Shown: positions 16,854-24,928 of the stretch, in pieces
How the letters are laid out: every line of letters starts with the position of its first letter
Position numbering within the stretch: position 1 is the stretch's first letter
NCBI GenBank assembly: GCA_041391225.1
Contig: JAWKOL010000011.1
Coordinates: 1 to 64,000 of the forward strand
DNA from: RI-153 sp041391225
GTDB taxonomy: Bacteria > Chloroflexota > Anaerolineae > Caldilineales > Caldilineaceae
Direction: 5' to 3'
Length of the DNA stretch: 64,000 bases
Notes under the pieces: generated by a model
Databases searched by the model: none
What the model was told of the DNA's origin: nothing
What the model saw: the letters and a program-made list of their open reading frames with translations, nothing else
Translations under genes and position numbers: made by a program

Positions 16854-18623
16854 ATGAATGCAAAAATCTGGATCATCGCTACATTCTGTACAATCCTGGC
16901 GGCTGCATTTGCCTGGCAGGCCGAAAATGTCGGCGCCGCACCAGGCCAACAGACTGTCCCCAAACCGCACAACGTCACCTACGGCTTTGTACAGGACAGC
17001 CAGGATCTGCTCCGCGTCACCGCGTCCATCTTCCCAGATTTCACGTCGGACGACGTAACGATTTCGACGGCAGTTTTCAGCTTTCTGCTGCCCGCCGGGA
17101 CGACGACGACGCCGGAAATCCCCACAGCGCCAAGCAAAGGACAGTTCAGCAACGTTAACGGCATCTGGTCTGTGCAGAAGCTTACCCCCGCGCTCTTCAC
17201 TTCTATCGCGCTCGATCCTTCTCTGTTGCAGGGGCGCGATGTCTATCAAGCGATCTACAGCCCTGGGACAGCCGCTCCGCGGACACAGGCGGGGCAGCCC
17301 GTGCCGCTGTTCACATTTCGCCTGCCGGGGAACTGCACTGGCCTTGCCGTTGAAGTACTCACCAACGATAGTCCGATTCAGCAAGCGCTGCTGACTGCAC
17401 TGGGCGCCAACTTGAACAACCAGATGTCGATCAGTGTGGACGATTCGCCATCTATGGATCTCTATCTGGGCAACCAGCCCAACCTCGGCAAGCTGGATTG
17501 TCCCCTCACCGCGCCCCAAGACAGCGATGGCGACGACGTGGCCGACAGCATCGACCTCGACGACGACAACGACGGTGTCACCGATGCGCAGGAAGGCAGC
17601 ACAGACGCCGACGGTGACGGCATCCCCAACAGCCTCGATCTCGACAGCGACGGCGATAACATGAACGATGTGGATGAGGCGGGTGGCAGCGATCCGGATG
17701 AAGACGGCATCATCGGTGAGGGGGCGATTGAAGACAGCGACGGCGACGGCCTGGCCGATCCGGTAGACGAAGACAGCGGCGGCGCGGCGCTTACACCGCC
17801 CGACAACGACGAAGACGGCGTGCCCGATCTGCTGGAGAGCAACAGCGCAGACGCCGACGGCGACGGCAACCCCGATCAGGCCGATCCCGACGACGCCGAC
17901 ACCTGCGTCCCCAACCCAGGCGCGGATCCATGCGATCTCGACGATGACGGTATTCCCAATCAGCATGATCCAGATGCCGACAACGACGGCTACCCCAACA
18001 CACAGGAAGAGGCAGCCGGCTCCGATCCGTTCGACGGTTCAAGCGTCCCCGGCGACAACGACGGCGACGGCATCCTCGATCACGCCGACCCCGACGACGA
18101 TAACGACGGCCTCACCGACGCCGCCGAGGCCACAGCTGGCACCAATCCGTTGCGCGCCGACAGCGACGGCGACGGCAAATCCGACGCCTACGAAGTGGGC
18201 GGCAGCGTGGTGACCCCGCAGGATAGCGACGGCGACGGCATCATCAACGCCCTGGAAAGCAGCCTGGAGGACGCCGACAGTGACGGCGTGGCCGACGAGC
18301 ACGATCCGCTGAACCACGATGCCTGTGCGCCGAACCCCACCGCAAATGCTTGCGATTTCGACGGCGACGGGCTGCCCAACGTCAGCGACGAAGATGATGA
18401 CGGCGATGGCATCGCCGACACAGTCGAGGGCAACGAAGACGCCGACAACGACGGCCTGCCCAATTACCTGGACGAAGACAGCGACGGCGACGGCGACCTC
18501 GATAGCGAAGAGGGCGTTGGCGACGACGATGGAGACGGCATCCCCAATTTCCTCGATACAGTGAATCAGCACAGCAACAACGACGGGCCGGCACTCTACC
18601 TGCCCACCGTGTTGCGCCAGTGA
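16854..18623 (+). CDS. Secreted protein with thrombospondin type 3-like repeats, paralogue
   Basis: 589 residues from the ATG at 16854 (a TTG at 16842 is possible). A signal peptide (WIIATFCTILAAAFAWQAENVGA) is followed by the same approximately 190-residue domain as the preceding protein (VTYGFVQDSQDLLRVTASIF, later NNQMSISVDDSPSMDLY). From residue about 220 to the end are DSDGDG/DxDNDG calcium-binding repeats, closing with a short LYLPTVLRQ tail. It lacks the dockerin-like C-terminus of its neighbour. No clear ribosome site is visible. The tandem arrangement and shared N-terminal domain show duplication followed by different repeat expansion. Confidence 0.85.
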   Translation: MNAKIWIIATFCTILAAAFAWQAENVGAAPGQQTVPKPHNVTYGFVQDSQDLLRVTASIFPDFTSDDVTISTAVFSFLLPAGTTTTPEIPTAPSKGQFSNVNGIWSVQKLTPALFTSIALDPSLLQGRDVYQAIYSPGTAAPRTQAGQPVPLFTFRLPGNCTGLAVEVLTNDSPIQQALLTALGANLNNQMSISVDDSPSMDLYLGNQPNLGKLDCPLTAPQDSDGDDVADSIDLDDDNDGVTDAQEGSTDADGDGIPNSLDLDSDGDNMNDVDEAGGSDPDEDGIIGEGAIEDSDGDGLADPVDEDSGGAALTPPDNDEDGVPDLLESNSADADGDGNPDQADPDDADTCVPNPGADPCDLDDDGIPNQHDPDADNDGYPNTQEEAAGSDPFDGSSVPGDNDGDGILDHADPDDDNDGLTDAAEATAGTNPLRADSDGDGKSDAYEVGGSVVTPQDSDGDGIINALESSLEDADSDGVADEHDPLNHDACAPNPTANACDFDGDGLPNVSDEDDDGDGIADTVEGNEDADNDGLPNYLDEDSDGDGDLDSEEGVGDDDGDGIPNFLDTVNQHSNNDGPALYLPTVLRQ

Positions 18624-18703
18624 CACCGCATTGGCGCCGCTGTCGATCTGCAAAAGCCGGTGTAGCAGTTCAGCCTACGGCTAGTACAGAATCGCTCAGG
18701 TTA

Positions 18704-18775
18704 CCTGCGGAGAGAGCACGCCCACGTGCGTCGTCTACCGTGTAGACCCGCACGTGGGCGTGCTCTCTCCGCAGG
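18704..18775. terminator. Perfect 27 bp hairpin between convergent genes
   Basis: Arms 18704-18730 and 18749-18775 are perfect complements (CCTGCGGAGAGAGCACGCCC outward). The 18-base loop contains a smaller GTCTAC/GTAGAC pair. It lies between a plus-strand stop at 18623 and a minus-strand stop at 18817, so it can stop transcripts from both sides. A diverged relative lies at 20386-20446, on the other side of the minus-strand gene. Confidence 0.85.
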
Positions 18776-18816
18776 ATTTTGTTGGCCCGTTTCAGCCATC
18801 TTGTACCAAAGTAATG

Positions 18817-20229
18817 CTACGCAAGATCTTCTTGTGTCTCGCCATCGGACACAATCACACGCGGCCCTACGCCGTTTGAGGCTACCTCTACCGGCGCGAC
18901 AGACGCCTCGTCGGCCGGGGATGCAGTCGGCGACATGGTGCTCGTGGCGCGGTGCGAGTTGGCGCGCCGCTCCAACTCGCGCAATTGCATCTCGGCGCGG
19001 CGTCCGTTGTCGGGCAGCGAGTAGCGGACGCGCAACGCCTGGCGCAGCCATTTGCGCGCCTCTTCGAATTCCTGTTTCTTGAGCAGGATAGACGCAAGAT
19101 TGGCGGCAGCAAGGCCGTTCCACGGCGCAGCCTCCAGCTGACGGCGCAGCCGGCGCTCTGTTTCGTCTTCGCGGCGCTCCGGATTCAGCAGGAAACCCAC
19201 GTCGAAAATGATGTCGGGCAGAAGCTCGGATTTGAAACGCTCCGCCCGATGACGCACCACACAAAGCGTGCGCGGCACCACCAGATCCAGTTCGCGCACC
19301 ACACGCACATGCAACTTGGCCTCGTCGGCTATGACATGTGGGTACAGATCCACCGATTCACCGCTATCTACCACAACGTTGAAGAGTTCCTCTTCGTCGC
19401 CACACTCCAGCGAGTGAAGCAGAATCGGCTGCCGCGTGGGGTTGTGTATGGTCATCTTTCGGCCTGCCGACGTCACCTGCACACAGTCTTCGCCCTGCGC
19501 TTCGCGATCATTTAGTTCAACCTGGCGCGGCTCGGGGAACTGCACATCGAGGATCTCGATGAAATCCGGTGAATAGTTTTTGAAGATACCCACATGCTCG
19601 TGGACTTCGTCGCCTTCTTGAATCTCCACCACCACCTTCTGGCCGATGTATCGCTCCAACAGCGGATCGAAGACGCCGCCCACGTGGCCGATGAGGTTCA
19701 CACCCAGCTTGTTCAGGTACGCTTCGCCCTGATCGGTGATGTAGCGCCCCGCCGGTTTCCTGGCACGCCCCACCAGCAGGCCAAAGACCTCGTTCAGCGA
19801 GTCGTTGGCGGTGCTCACAAAGGCACGCAGGCCGCGCTTGCCCCGTTCCCACAGGCCAGGGTGAAAGGATCGCTCAATGTCGCGCGCCCGCTTGCGCTTG
19901 CCTTCGGGCGTCAACTGATCGGCGTAACGGTAGATGGCCTGGATGTTCTCGTATTCACCGGCGTAGAGGATGTAGCTCGACTCCACGTGTGCTTCGTCCT
20001 GCACGTCGTCGCTGTAGATCAGCTCGAGGCCGGTGGATTCGAGTTCCAGTTTGCCCCAGATGATCTTGTTGTCGGTCCGCTCCAAGGTGATGCGAAAATC
20101 CTCGAACGACGCCAGGCAGGGGTCCTTGCGCCGCGAACGCAGATACGAACCGAGCAGGGTCACCAGGAAGACAAGGCCGACGGTGAAGAGAAGCGAGGCG
20201 TCGATCAGGCTGGACAATCCCTGTTCCAT
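18817..20229 (-). CDS. Membrane-anchored protein of unknown function with C-terminal TPR-like region
   Basis: 470 residues and not recognised. One N-terminal membrane helix (LLFTVGLVFLVTLLGSYL, about residues 13-30) is followed by RSRRKD, so most of the protein is probably cytosolic. The middle is mixed alpha/beta (FEDFRITLERTDNKIIWGKL, GQKVVVEIQEGDEVHEHVGI). Residues about 385-440 look like a tetratricopeptide unit (PWNGLAAANLASILLKKQEF). The tail is low in complexity (Ser/Pro/Ala). GAGGAAG upstream supports the ATG. It is flanked by two related palindromes and reads toward the repeat-protein genes. Frame, start site and codon use look like a true gene. Confidence 0.75.
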   Translation of the reverse strand: MEQGLSSLIDASLLFTVGLVFLVTLLGSYLRSRRKDPCLASFEDFRITLERTDNKIIWGKLELESTGLELIYSDDVQDEAHVESSYILYAGEYENIQAIYRYADQLTPEGKRKRARDIERSFHPGLWERGKRGLRAFVSTANDSLNEVFGLLVGRARKPAGRYITDQGEAYLNKLGVNLIGHVGGVFDPLLERYIGQKVVVEIQEGDEVHEHVGIFKNYSPDFIEILDVQFPEPRQVELNDREAQGEDCVQVTSAGRKMTIHNPTRQPILLHSLECGDEEELFNVVVDSGESVDLYPHVIADEAKLHVRVVRELDLVVPRTLCVVRHRAERFKSELLPDIIFDVGFLLNPERREDETERRLRRQLEAAPWNGLAAANLASILLKKQEFEEARKWLRQALRVRYSLPDNGRRAEMQLRELERRANSHRATSTMSPTASPADEASVAPVEVASNGVGPRVIVSDGETQEDLA

Positions 20230-20296
20230 GAGTTACTTCCTCGTGCGTGGTGGGTGGGTGAGTAACAGGTAGCAGGTGGCAGGTCAATGTCATTAA

Positions 20297-20479
20297 TAGG
20301 ATTTACGCACTGTTTGGGGGTAGGGGCGCAATATATTGTGCCCTTACAGGCTTGGCTTGCGTAAGTCCTAATTAAGTTAAGCGTGGAGTGAGCACCCCCA
20401 GGTGCGGGTCTACACGAGTACAGCCGCACGAGGGCGTGCTTCCTCCTCGGATATTCGAAGGTTGATCGCTTAACTTAAT
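20297..20479. repeat. Two abutting nested palindromes upstream of nosD
   Basis: The first palindrome has outer arms 20297-20309 and 20358-20370 (one mismatch), enclosing a TAGGGGCGCAATATATTGTG core. The second starts on the next base: outer arms 20371-20383 and 20467-20479 (perfect 13 bp), enclosing arms 20386-20413 and 20418-20446, which are related to the hairpin at 18704-18775. With these elements the 325-base gap before nosD is almost fully accounted for. Confidence 0.8.
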
Positions 20480-20554
20480 GTCATTGAGTGCGTAGTGCGT
20501 GAACAAGTTGAGTATGTTATCGCTGCATTTGATGCTATCGCCAGGACCAGACCA

Positions 20555-22735
20555 ATGAGCAGAAGATTGGCTTTACCCATCATCCTCACCATCCTCATCA
20601 TTGTTCCGCTTTCCGCATCCGCGCAGACGGGGGCCACACCCTTCGATCTCCACGCCGCCATCGCGTCCGCGGCGCCGGGGACGGTGCTGACGGTGCCGCC
20701 GGGGGTGTACGCCGGTCCTTTTGTGGTGGGCAAGACGCTGCACTTGCGCGGTGAAACAGGCGCGGACGGGCAGCGGGCTGTCCTCGACGGCGGTGGCCAG
20801 GGGACGGTGCTCACGATCACCGCAGACGGCGCCACGGTGGAGAACTTCGTGGTGCGCAACAGCGGCAACGTCATCGATCACGAAGACGGCGGCATCGTGG
20901 TGGAAAACGCCGACGACGTGCAGATCCTCGGCAACCGGCTGGAAGACGTCCTCTACGGTGTGCGGGCGGTGGCGGCCAACCGGCTGGTGGTGCGCGACAA
21001 CATCATCCGCGGGCGAGTGCAGGACACGGCGCGGCGCGGTGACGGACTCCGCTTCTGGCAGAGCGAAGACGGCCTGGTAGAAGGGAACACCATCGAGCAG
21101 GTGCGCGACACCATCTTCTGGTTCAGCGACGGCAGTACCGTGCGCAACAACACCTTTCACCACAACCGCTACGGCGTCCACATGATGTACAGCGACGGCA
21201 TGAAACTGGTGAACAACGTGCTGGCCGACAATTCGGTGGGCGTGTATTTGATGTACAGCATCAACGTAGACATCGAAGGCAACACCTTCCAGAACAACCG
21301 CGGCCCCAGCGGCTACGGCGTGGCCATGAAAGATATGGACGAAGTCAGCGTGCGCGAAAACTACTTCATCGACAACCGTGTGGGGCTTTTCTTCGACAAC
21401 TCACCGGCGCGCATCGACGGTCAACAGATCATCGAACGCAACGTCCTCGCCTACAACGACGCCGGCGTGCTCATGATGCCCGCAGTCAAGCGCAATGTGC
21501 TGCGCCACAACAGCTTTGTGGACAACCTGGATCAGGTCAACGTGAAGGGTGGCGGCAGTCAGGCCGGCGATCAACTGGGCGGCAACCATTGGGGCGGCAA
21601 CTTCTGGAGCGATTACGTGGGCTACGACGCAGCGGGGACGGACACCGGCGCCGCGGACGGCATCGGCGATCTGCCCTACCGCGCCGAAAGCCTCTTCGAG
21701 AACCTGGCCGACCGTCACCCCAACCTGAAGCTGTTCCACTTCAGCCCAGTGGAGCAGGCAATCGATCTGGCCGCCAAAGCCTTTCCGGTGATCAAGCCCA
21801 AGCCCAAACTCACCGACGACGCGCCGCGCATGACGCCCTCTCTGCCCGCCACGCCCGCCCACACAACACCTGTGCCAAACAACCTGGGCTACGCGGCGCT
21901 GGCGCTGATCCTGGGGGGCGTGATCGTGTTCATCAGCCAAATTCGCCAAGGATTTAGCGATTGGGCGATTCAGGAATTGGGCGATTGGACAGAGCGTGCG
22001 GGTGCAATCCAGTCCCCTCTGCCCAATCACCAGTCACCATTCACCAATCCCTTCTGCCACGGAGGCCCCCATGCTCACCGTCAAAAACCTGACCAAACGC
22101 TATCCCCGCCCAGGGCGGGCGTGGTGGAGCGACGCCACGGTGACCGCGCTGGACGATGTGAGTTTCGTCCTGGCGCGTGGGTCCGCGCTGGCGCTGTGGG
22201 GCGCAAACGGCGCGGGCAAGACGACGCTGCTCAAGTGCCTGCTCGGCCTGCTCGACTGCGAAGGTTCGCTCCACCTCGACGGCCACGATCTACGACAATC
22301 GGGGCGGGCGGCGCGGCACTTCCTGGGCTATGTGCCGCAGGAACTGGCCTTCCACAACGGCATGAACGTGGACGAATGCTGCCGTTTCTACGCCAAACTG
22401 AAGCGTGCGCCTGCTACGCGCATCCCTGTGGTGCTGGCGCAGGTGGGGCTGACGGAACAGCGGCGCAAAGCCGTGGGCGCGCTCTCCGGCGGCATGAAAC
22501 AACGGCTGGCGCTGGCCCTGGCCCTGCTCGCGGACCCGCCGGTGCTGCTCCTCGACGAACCAACCAGCAACCTCGACGCCAGAACCCGCGACGAATTCAT
22601 CGATCTGCTCGTCGGTTTGCGTCGGGCGGGCAAGACGCTGCTCTTCACCAGTCACCACGCCGAAGAAGTGGATCGCCTCGCCGATCAGGTGCTCGTCCTC
22701 GAAGACGGGCGGGTAGCGGCGCTACAGGCAGTTGA
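20555..22735 (+). CDS. nosD: NosD, periplasmic copper-site maturation protein (run-on C-terminus)
   Basis: NosD works with the NosFY transporter in building the copper centre of N2O reductase. A signal peptide (LALPIILTILIIVPLSASAQ) is followed by right-handed beta-helix repeats (NNTFHHNRYGVHMMYSDG, DIEGNTFQNNRGPSGYGV) and the conserved GNHWGGNFWSDYVGYD. A C-terminal anchor ALALILGGVIVFISQI ends near residue 462. Beyond it the frame has no stop. It runs through a degenerate palindrome (21953-22050) and then out of phase across nosF to 22735, which adds about 260 unrelated residues. A one-base shift would give TAG at about 21954. The natural stop has been lost or an indel is present. The start uses AGGA upstream of the ATG at 20555. 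Confidence 0.88.
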   Translation: MSRRLALPIILTILIIVPLSASAQTGATPFDLHAAIASAAPGTVLTVPPGVYAGPFVVGKTLHLRGETGADGQRAVLDGGGQGTVLTITADGATVENFVVRNSGNVIDHEDGGIVVENADDVQILGNRLEDVLYGVRAVAANRLVVRDNIIRGRVQDTARRGDGLRFWQSEDGLVEGNTIEQVRDTIFWFSDGSTVRNNTFHHNRYGVHMMYSDGMKLVNNVLADNSVGVYLMYSINVDIEGNTFQNNRGPSGYGVAMKDMDEVSVRENYFIDNRVGLFFDNSPARIDGQQIIERNVLAYNDAGVLMMPAVKRNVLRHNSFVDNLDQVNVKGGGSQAGDQLGGNHWGGNFWSDYVGYDAAGTDTGAADGIGDLPYRAESLFENLADRHPNLKLFHFSPVEQAIDLAAKAFPVIKPKPKLTDDAPRMTPSLPATPAHTTPVPNNLGYAALALILGGVIVFISQIRQGFSDWAIQELGDWTERAGAIQSPLPNHQSPFTNPFCHGGPHAHRQKPDQTLSPPRAGVVERRHGDRAGRCEFRPGAWVRAGAVGRKRRGQDDAAQVPARPARLRRFAPPRRPRSTTIGAGGAALPGLCAAGTGLPQRHERGRMLPFLRQTEACACYAHPCGAGAGGADGTAAQSRGRALRRHETTAGAGPGPARGPAGAAPRRTNQQPRRQNPRRIHRSARRFASGGQDAALHQSPRRRSGSPRRSGARPRRRAGSGATGS
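21953..22050. repeat. GATTGGGCGATT-word degenerate palindrome at the nosD 3' end
   Basis: Left words TTAGCGATTGGGCGATTC and AATTGGGCGATTGG pair with right words CCCAATCACCAGTCACC and CACCAATCCC. The same style of words occurs at 24254-24353 after nosL. Confidence 0.65.
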
Positions 22736-22895
22736 CAACCAACGACAGACGACATCGCTGAGGACAGCGGACGACGTGTCGAGTATGCTCGTTGGCCAAA
22801 CGAATGGCCAACGCGGAGAGTTTGGCGTTCCCACAGTGGAACACTCAATTGCCCAAACGGGTGCGCTACCCAGCGCCATAGTCTGTCGTCCATAG
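22071..22895 (+). CDS. nosF: NosF, ABC transporter ATP-binding subunit
   Basis: ATPase of the NosDFY complex, 274 residues. GGAGG lies 5 bases before the ATG. Walker A is GANGAGKTTLLK near residue 47, the signature LSGGMKQRLALALALLA near 140, and Walker B VLLLDEPTSNLDAR follows, then the H-loop TSHHAEEVD. The last 60 or so residues (after VLEDGRVAAL) are atypical and encoded by a palindromic stretch (TTGACAACCAACGACAG with TAGTTTGTTGTCAGCTCA repeats to 22930), so the original stop was probably earlier. It lies between nosD and nosY, 50 bases from the latter. Confidence 0.9.
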   Translation: MLTVKNLTKRYPRPGRAWWSDATVTALDDVSFVLARGSALALWGANGAGKTTLLKCLLGLLDCEGSLHLDGHDLRQSGRAARHFLGYVPQELAFHNGMNVDECCRFYAKLKRAPATRIPVVLAQVGLTEQRRKAVGALSGGMKQRLALALALLADPPVLLLDEPTSNLDARTRDEFIDLLVGLRRAGKTLLFTSHHAEEVDRLADQVLVLEDGRVAALQAVDNQRQTTSLRTADDVSSMLVGQTNGQRGEFGVPTVEHSIAQTGALPSAIVCRP

Positions 22896-22945
22896 TTTGT
22901 TGTCAGCTCATAGTTTGTTGTCAGCTCATACAAGGAGACCATCCT

Positions 22946-23773
22946 ATGCTCACCAACATTCTCACCCTCGCCAACTACGAGCTGGCGGCGTCGCTGCGCA
23001 ATCGCTGGTTCGTGCTCTACACCTTGATCTTCGCGCTGCTGGCCACGGCGTTGAGTACGCTCTCGCTCAGTGGCGCGGGGACCTTCGGCTTTGCCGGTTT
23101 CGGGCGTACGGCGGCCAGCCTGATCAACCTTGTGCTGCTCATCGTACCGTTGATGGGGCTGACCATCGGCGCGCAGAGCCTGGCCGGCGAACGTGAGCAG
23201 GGGACGCTGGCCTACCTGCTGGCGCAGCCGGTGAGCCGGGCGGAGGTGTTGCTGGGCAAGCTCTTTGGGTTGGGTGCGTCTTTGATGGCGGCGTTGCTGC
23301 TCGGCTTCGGGCTGGCCGCGGCGATCATCGCATGGCAGGGTGGCGGCGTGGAAGCGGGGCGTTACGGATTCCTCGTGCTCTTCTCGCTTCTGTTGGCACT
23401 GGCCAGCCTCAGCCTGGGGCTGGCGCTCTCGGCGTGGAGCCGCAGCGCCGCCCTCGCCGCCGGCTTGGCGCTCTTCGCCTGGCTCGTCCTCGTCTTCTTG
23501 GGCGATTTGGGGTTGATGGGTACAGCGGTGGTCATGCGCATAGACATTGACGCCCTCTTCACGTTGGCGCTGCTCAACCCGCTGCAAGTCTTCAAGATCG
23601 CCGCCGTCTACGGCCTACGCGCCAGCCTCGAAGTGCTGGGGCCGGCGGGGCTTTACGCTACCCGTGCCTACGGCGATGCGCTGGTCCCCATGCTGGCGGG
23701 CGTCTTGGCGCTGTGGACGGTGGTCTTCTTAGGCGTGGCGTATGTGCGGTTTCGGATGGAGGGGGATTTCTAA
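22946..23773 (+). CDS. nosY: NosY, ABC-2 type permease
   Basis: Membrane subunit of the Nos maturation transporter, 275 residues and six predicted helices. The ABC-2 pattern is visible: TLANYELAASLRNRWFVLY at the start, the GERERGTL-like motif GEREQGTLAYLLAQPVSR near residue 90, and KLFGLGASLM after it. The ending carries VLALWTVVFLGVAYVRF. AAGGAG lies 8 bases before the ATG. Its TAA stop shares one base with the nosL ATG (TAATG), so the two are translationally coupled. Confidence 0.92.
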   Translation: MLTNILTLANYELAASLRNRWFVLYTLIFALLATALSTLSLSGAGTFGFAGFGRTAASLINLVLLIVPLMGLTIGAQSLAGEREQGTLAYLLAQPVSRAEVLLGKLFGLGASLMAALLLGFGLAAAIIAWQGGGVEAGRYGFLVLFSLLLALASLSLGLALSAWSRSAALAAGLALFAWLVLVFLGDLGLMGTAVVMRIDIDALFTLALLNPLQVFKIAAVYGLRASLEVLGPAGLYATRAYGDALVPMLAGVLALWTVVFLGVAYVRFRMEGDF

Positions 23774-24267
23774 TGCGTGCTCGAAGAGAGATCTTACCCA
23801 TGAAGCAACTTGTATTCATCATCATCATCATCATCATCGTCCTCCTCGCCGGCTGCGCTGCTTCTTCCGTCGATCCGGCGACGCCGCCCACCATCGTCTA
23901 CGGTGAGGATGTATGCGACCGCTGCGGCATGATCATCGAGGACGAGCGCTTCGCTGCCGGTGTGGTGGTGGCAGTGCGGGAAGGACACTACGAGCACCGC
24001 ATCTTCGACGACATCGGCGACATGCTGGCATACGCCGCGGACAAAGCCGCGCAGACGCCGATCCACGCTTACTACGTCCACGATTACGACAGCAAAAACT
24101 GGATCGACGGCGAAACCGCATTCTACGTCCGATCCAGCCAGATCCACTCTCCAATGGGCTACGGTCTGGCTGCCTTTGCAGAGCAGAGCAGCGCCGAAAT
24201 GAAGGCCGCAGAGTGGGAGGGGGAAGTTATCGAATTGTCTACGTTGCAGCAAGAGATTGGAGATTAG
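23773..24267 (+). CDS. nosL: NosL copper-binding lipoprotein
   Basis: Outer-face copper(I) chaperone for N2O reductase assembly, 164 residues from the ATG at 23773 (GGAGGGGG 8 bases upstream, coupled to nosY). An ATG at 23803 is the alternative. The lipoprotein signal contains seven isoleucines in a row, encoded by a run of ATC codons, then LAGC. The copper motif is VCDRCGMII. The rest matches NosL (HRIFDDIGDML, FYVRSSQIHSPMGYGLAAF). The stop codon lies in the left arm of a palindrome. Confidence 0.92.
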   Translation: MRARREILPMKQLVFIIIIIIIVLLAGCAASSVDPATPPTIVYGEDVCDRCGMIIEDERFAAGVVVAVREGHYEHRIFDDIGDMLAYAADKAAQTPIHAYYVHDYDSKNWIDGETAFYVRSSQIHSPMGYGLAAFAEQSSAEMKAAEWEGEVIELSTLQQEIGD

Positions 24268-24353
24268 GAGATTAAGCGATTAGGGGATTACAGATCGTGC
24301 ACAGGATCGGGAATCCCCTAATCTCTCAATCCCTCAATCTCCAATCACCAATC
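24254..24353. repeat. GATTAGGGGATT-word palindrome after nosL
   Basis: Left words GAGATTGGAGATTAGGAG and GCGATTAGGGGATTAC pair with right words GAATCCCCTAATCTCTC and CAATCTCCAATCACC. The nosL TAG lies inside the left arm. Confidence 0.75.
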
Positions 24354-24373
24354 ACTTTCAAAAGGAATCTATT

Positions 24374-24823
24374 ATGCGCAAACAAACACTCTTTGTCCTG
24401 ATCTTGTTCTCATTCGTCCTCGTGCTGGCCGGTTGTGGCGGCAAAGACGAACCCGAAGCGAAGACGAACAACACATCCGTGGCCGCCGCAGCAAAAAACA
24501 CCAGTGCAGAAAACGCTGCCACCGAAAACACTGCCGCCGGTAATCCGGCCAATGGCGAGAAGCTGTACATGTCGAGCTGTGTGGCCTGTCATGGTGCGGA
24601 CGCCAAAGGCGTGCCTAGCCTTGGCAAGAGCCTCCACCCCAGCGACAGCGCCTTTGTTCACGAGCATAGCGACGCCGATCTGGTGGAATTCATCAAAGTA
24701 GGCCGCCAGCCTGGCGAACCACTCAACACCACCGGCGTGGCCATGCCCCCCAAAGGCGGCAACCCCGCCATCAGCGACGCCGAGCTTTATGACATTGTGG
24801 CCTGGATTCGGACGTTGGATTGA
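24374..24823 (+). CDS. Lipoprotein cytochrome c
   Basis: Small class I c-type cytochrome, 149 residues, anchored outside the membrane by a lipid: LAGC lipobox with Cys21, then an Asn/Thr/Ala linker to about residue 60. Heme attachment is CVACH (69-73) and the likely axial Met is 124 (GVAMPPKGG). It ends with the usual DIVAWIRTLD helix. AAAGGAA precedes the ATG. Its position directly after nosL suggests electron delivery to N2O reductase or another periplasmic reductase, which is inference from context. The stop lies next to a palindrome arm. Confidence 0.9.
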   Translation: MRKQTLFVLILFSFVLVLAGCGGKDEPEAKTNNTSVAAAAKNTSAENAATENTAAGNPANGEKLYMSSCVACHGADAKGVPSLGKSLHPSDSAFVHEHSDADLVEFIKVGRQPGEPLNTTGVAMPPKGGNPAISDAELYDIVAWIRTLD

Positions 24824-24840
24824 AGAAGAATAATCAGAAA

Positions 24841-24928
24841 TGAAGAAGAAAGATTGGGTAGAGGTTCGTACTTGACGAAAGCATGTTCCTACGTCGAGAC
24901 AATGGCGCTACCCAATCTTTTTTCTTCA
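24841..24928. repeat. GATTGGGTAG palindrome between convergent genes
   Basis: The 21 bp arms 24841-24861 and 24908-24928 pair with one mismatch. The right arm overlaps the 3' end of the minus-strand membrane protein gene, so its last residues and stop come from the repeat. Confidence 0.85.

Noticed and set aside
20480..20554. FNR/NNR-type operator upstream of nosD
   Set aside because: TTGAGTATGTTATCG near 20510 resembles half of a TTGAT-N4-ATCAA site, but the second half does not fit.
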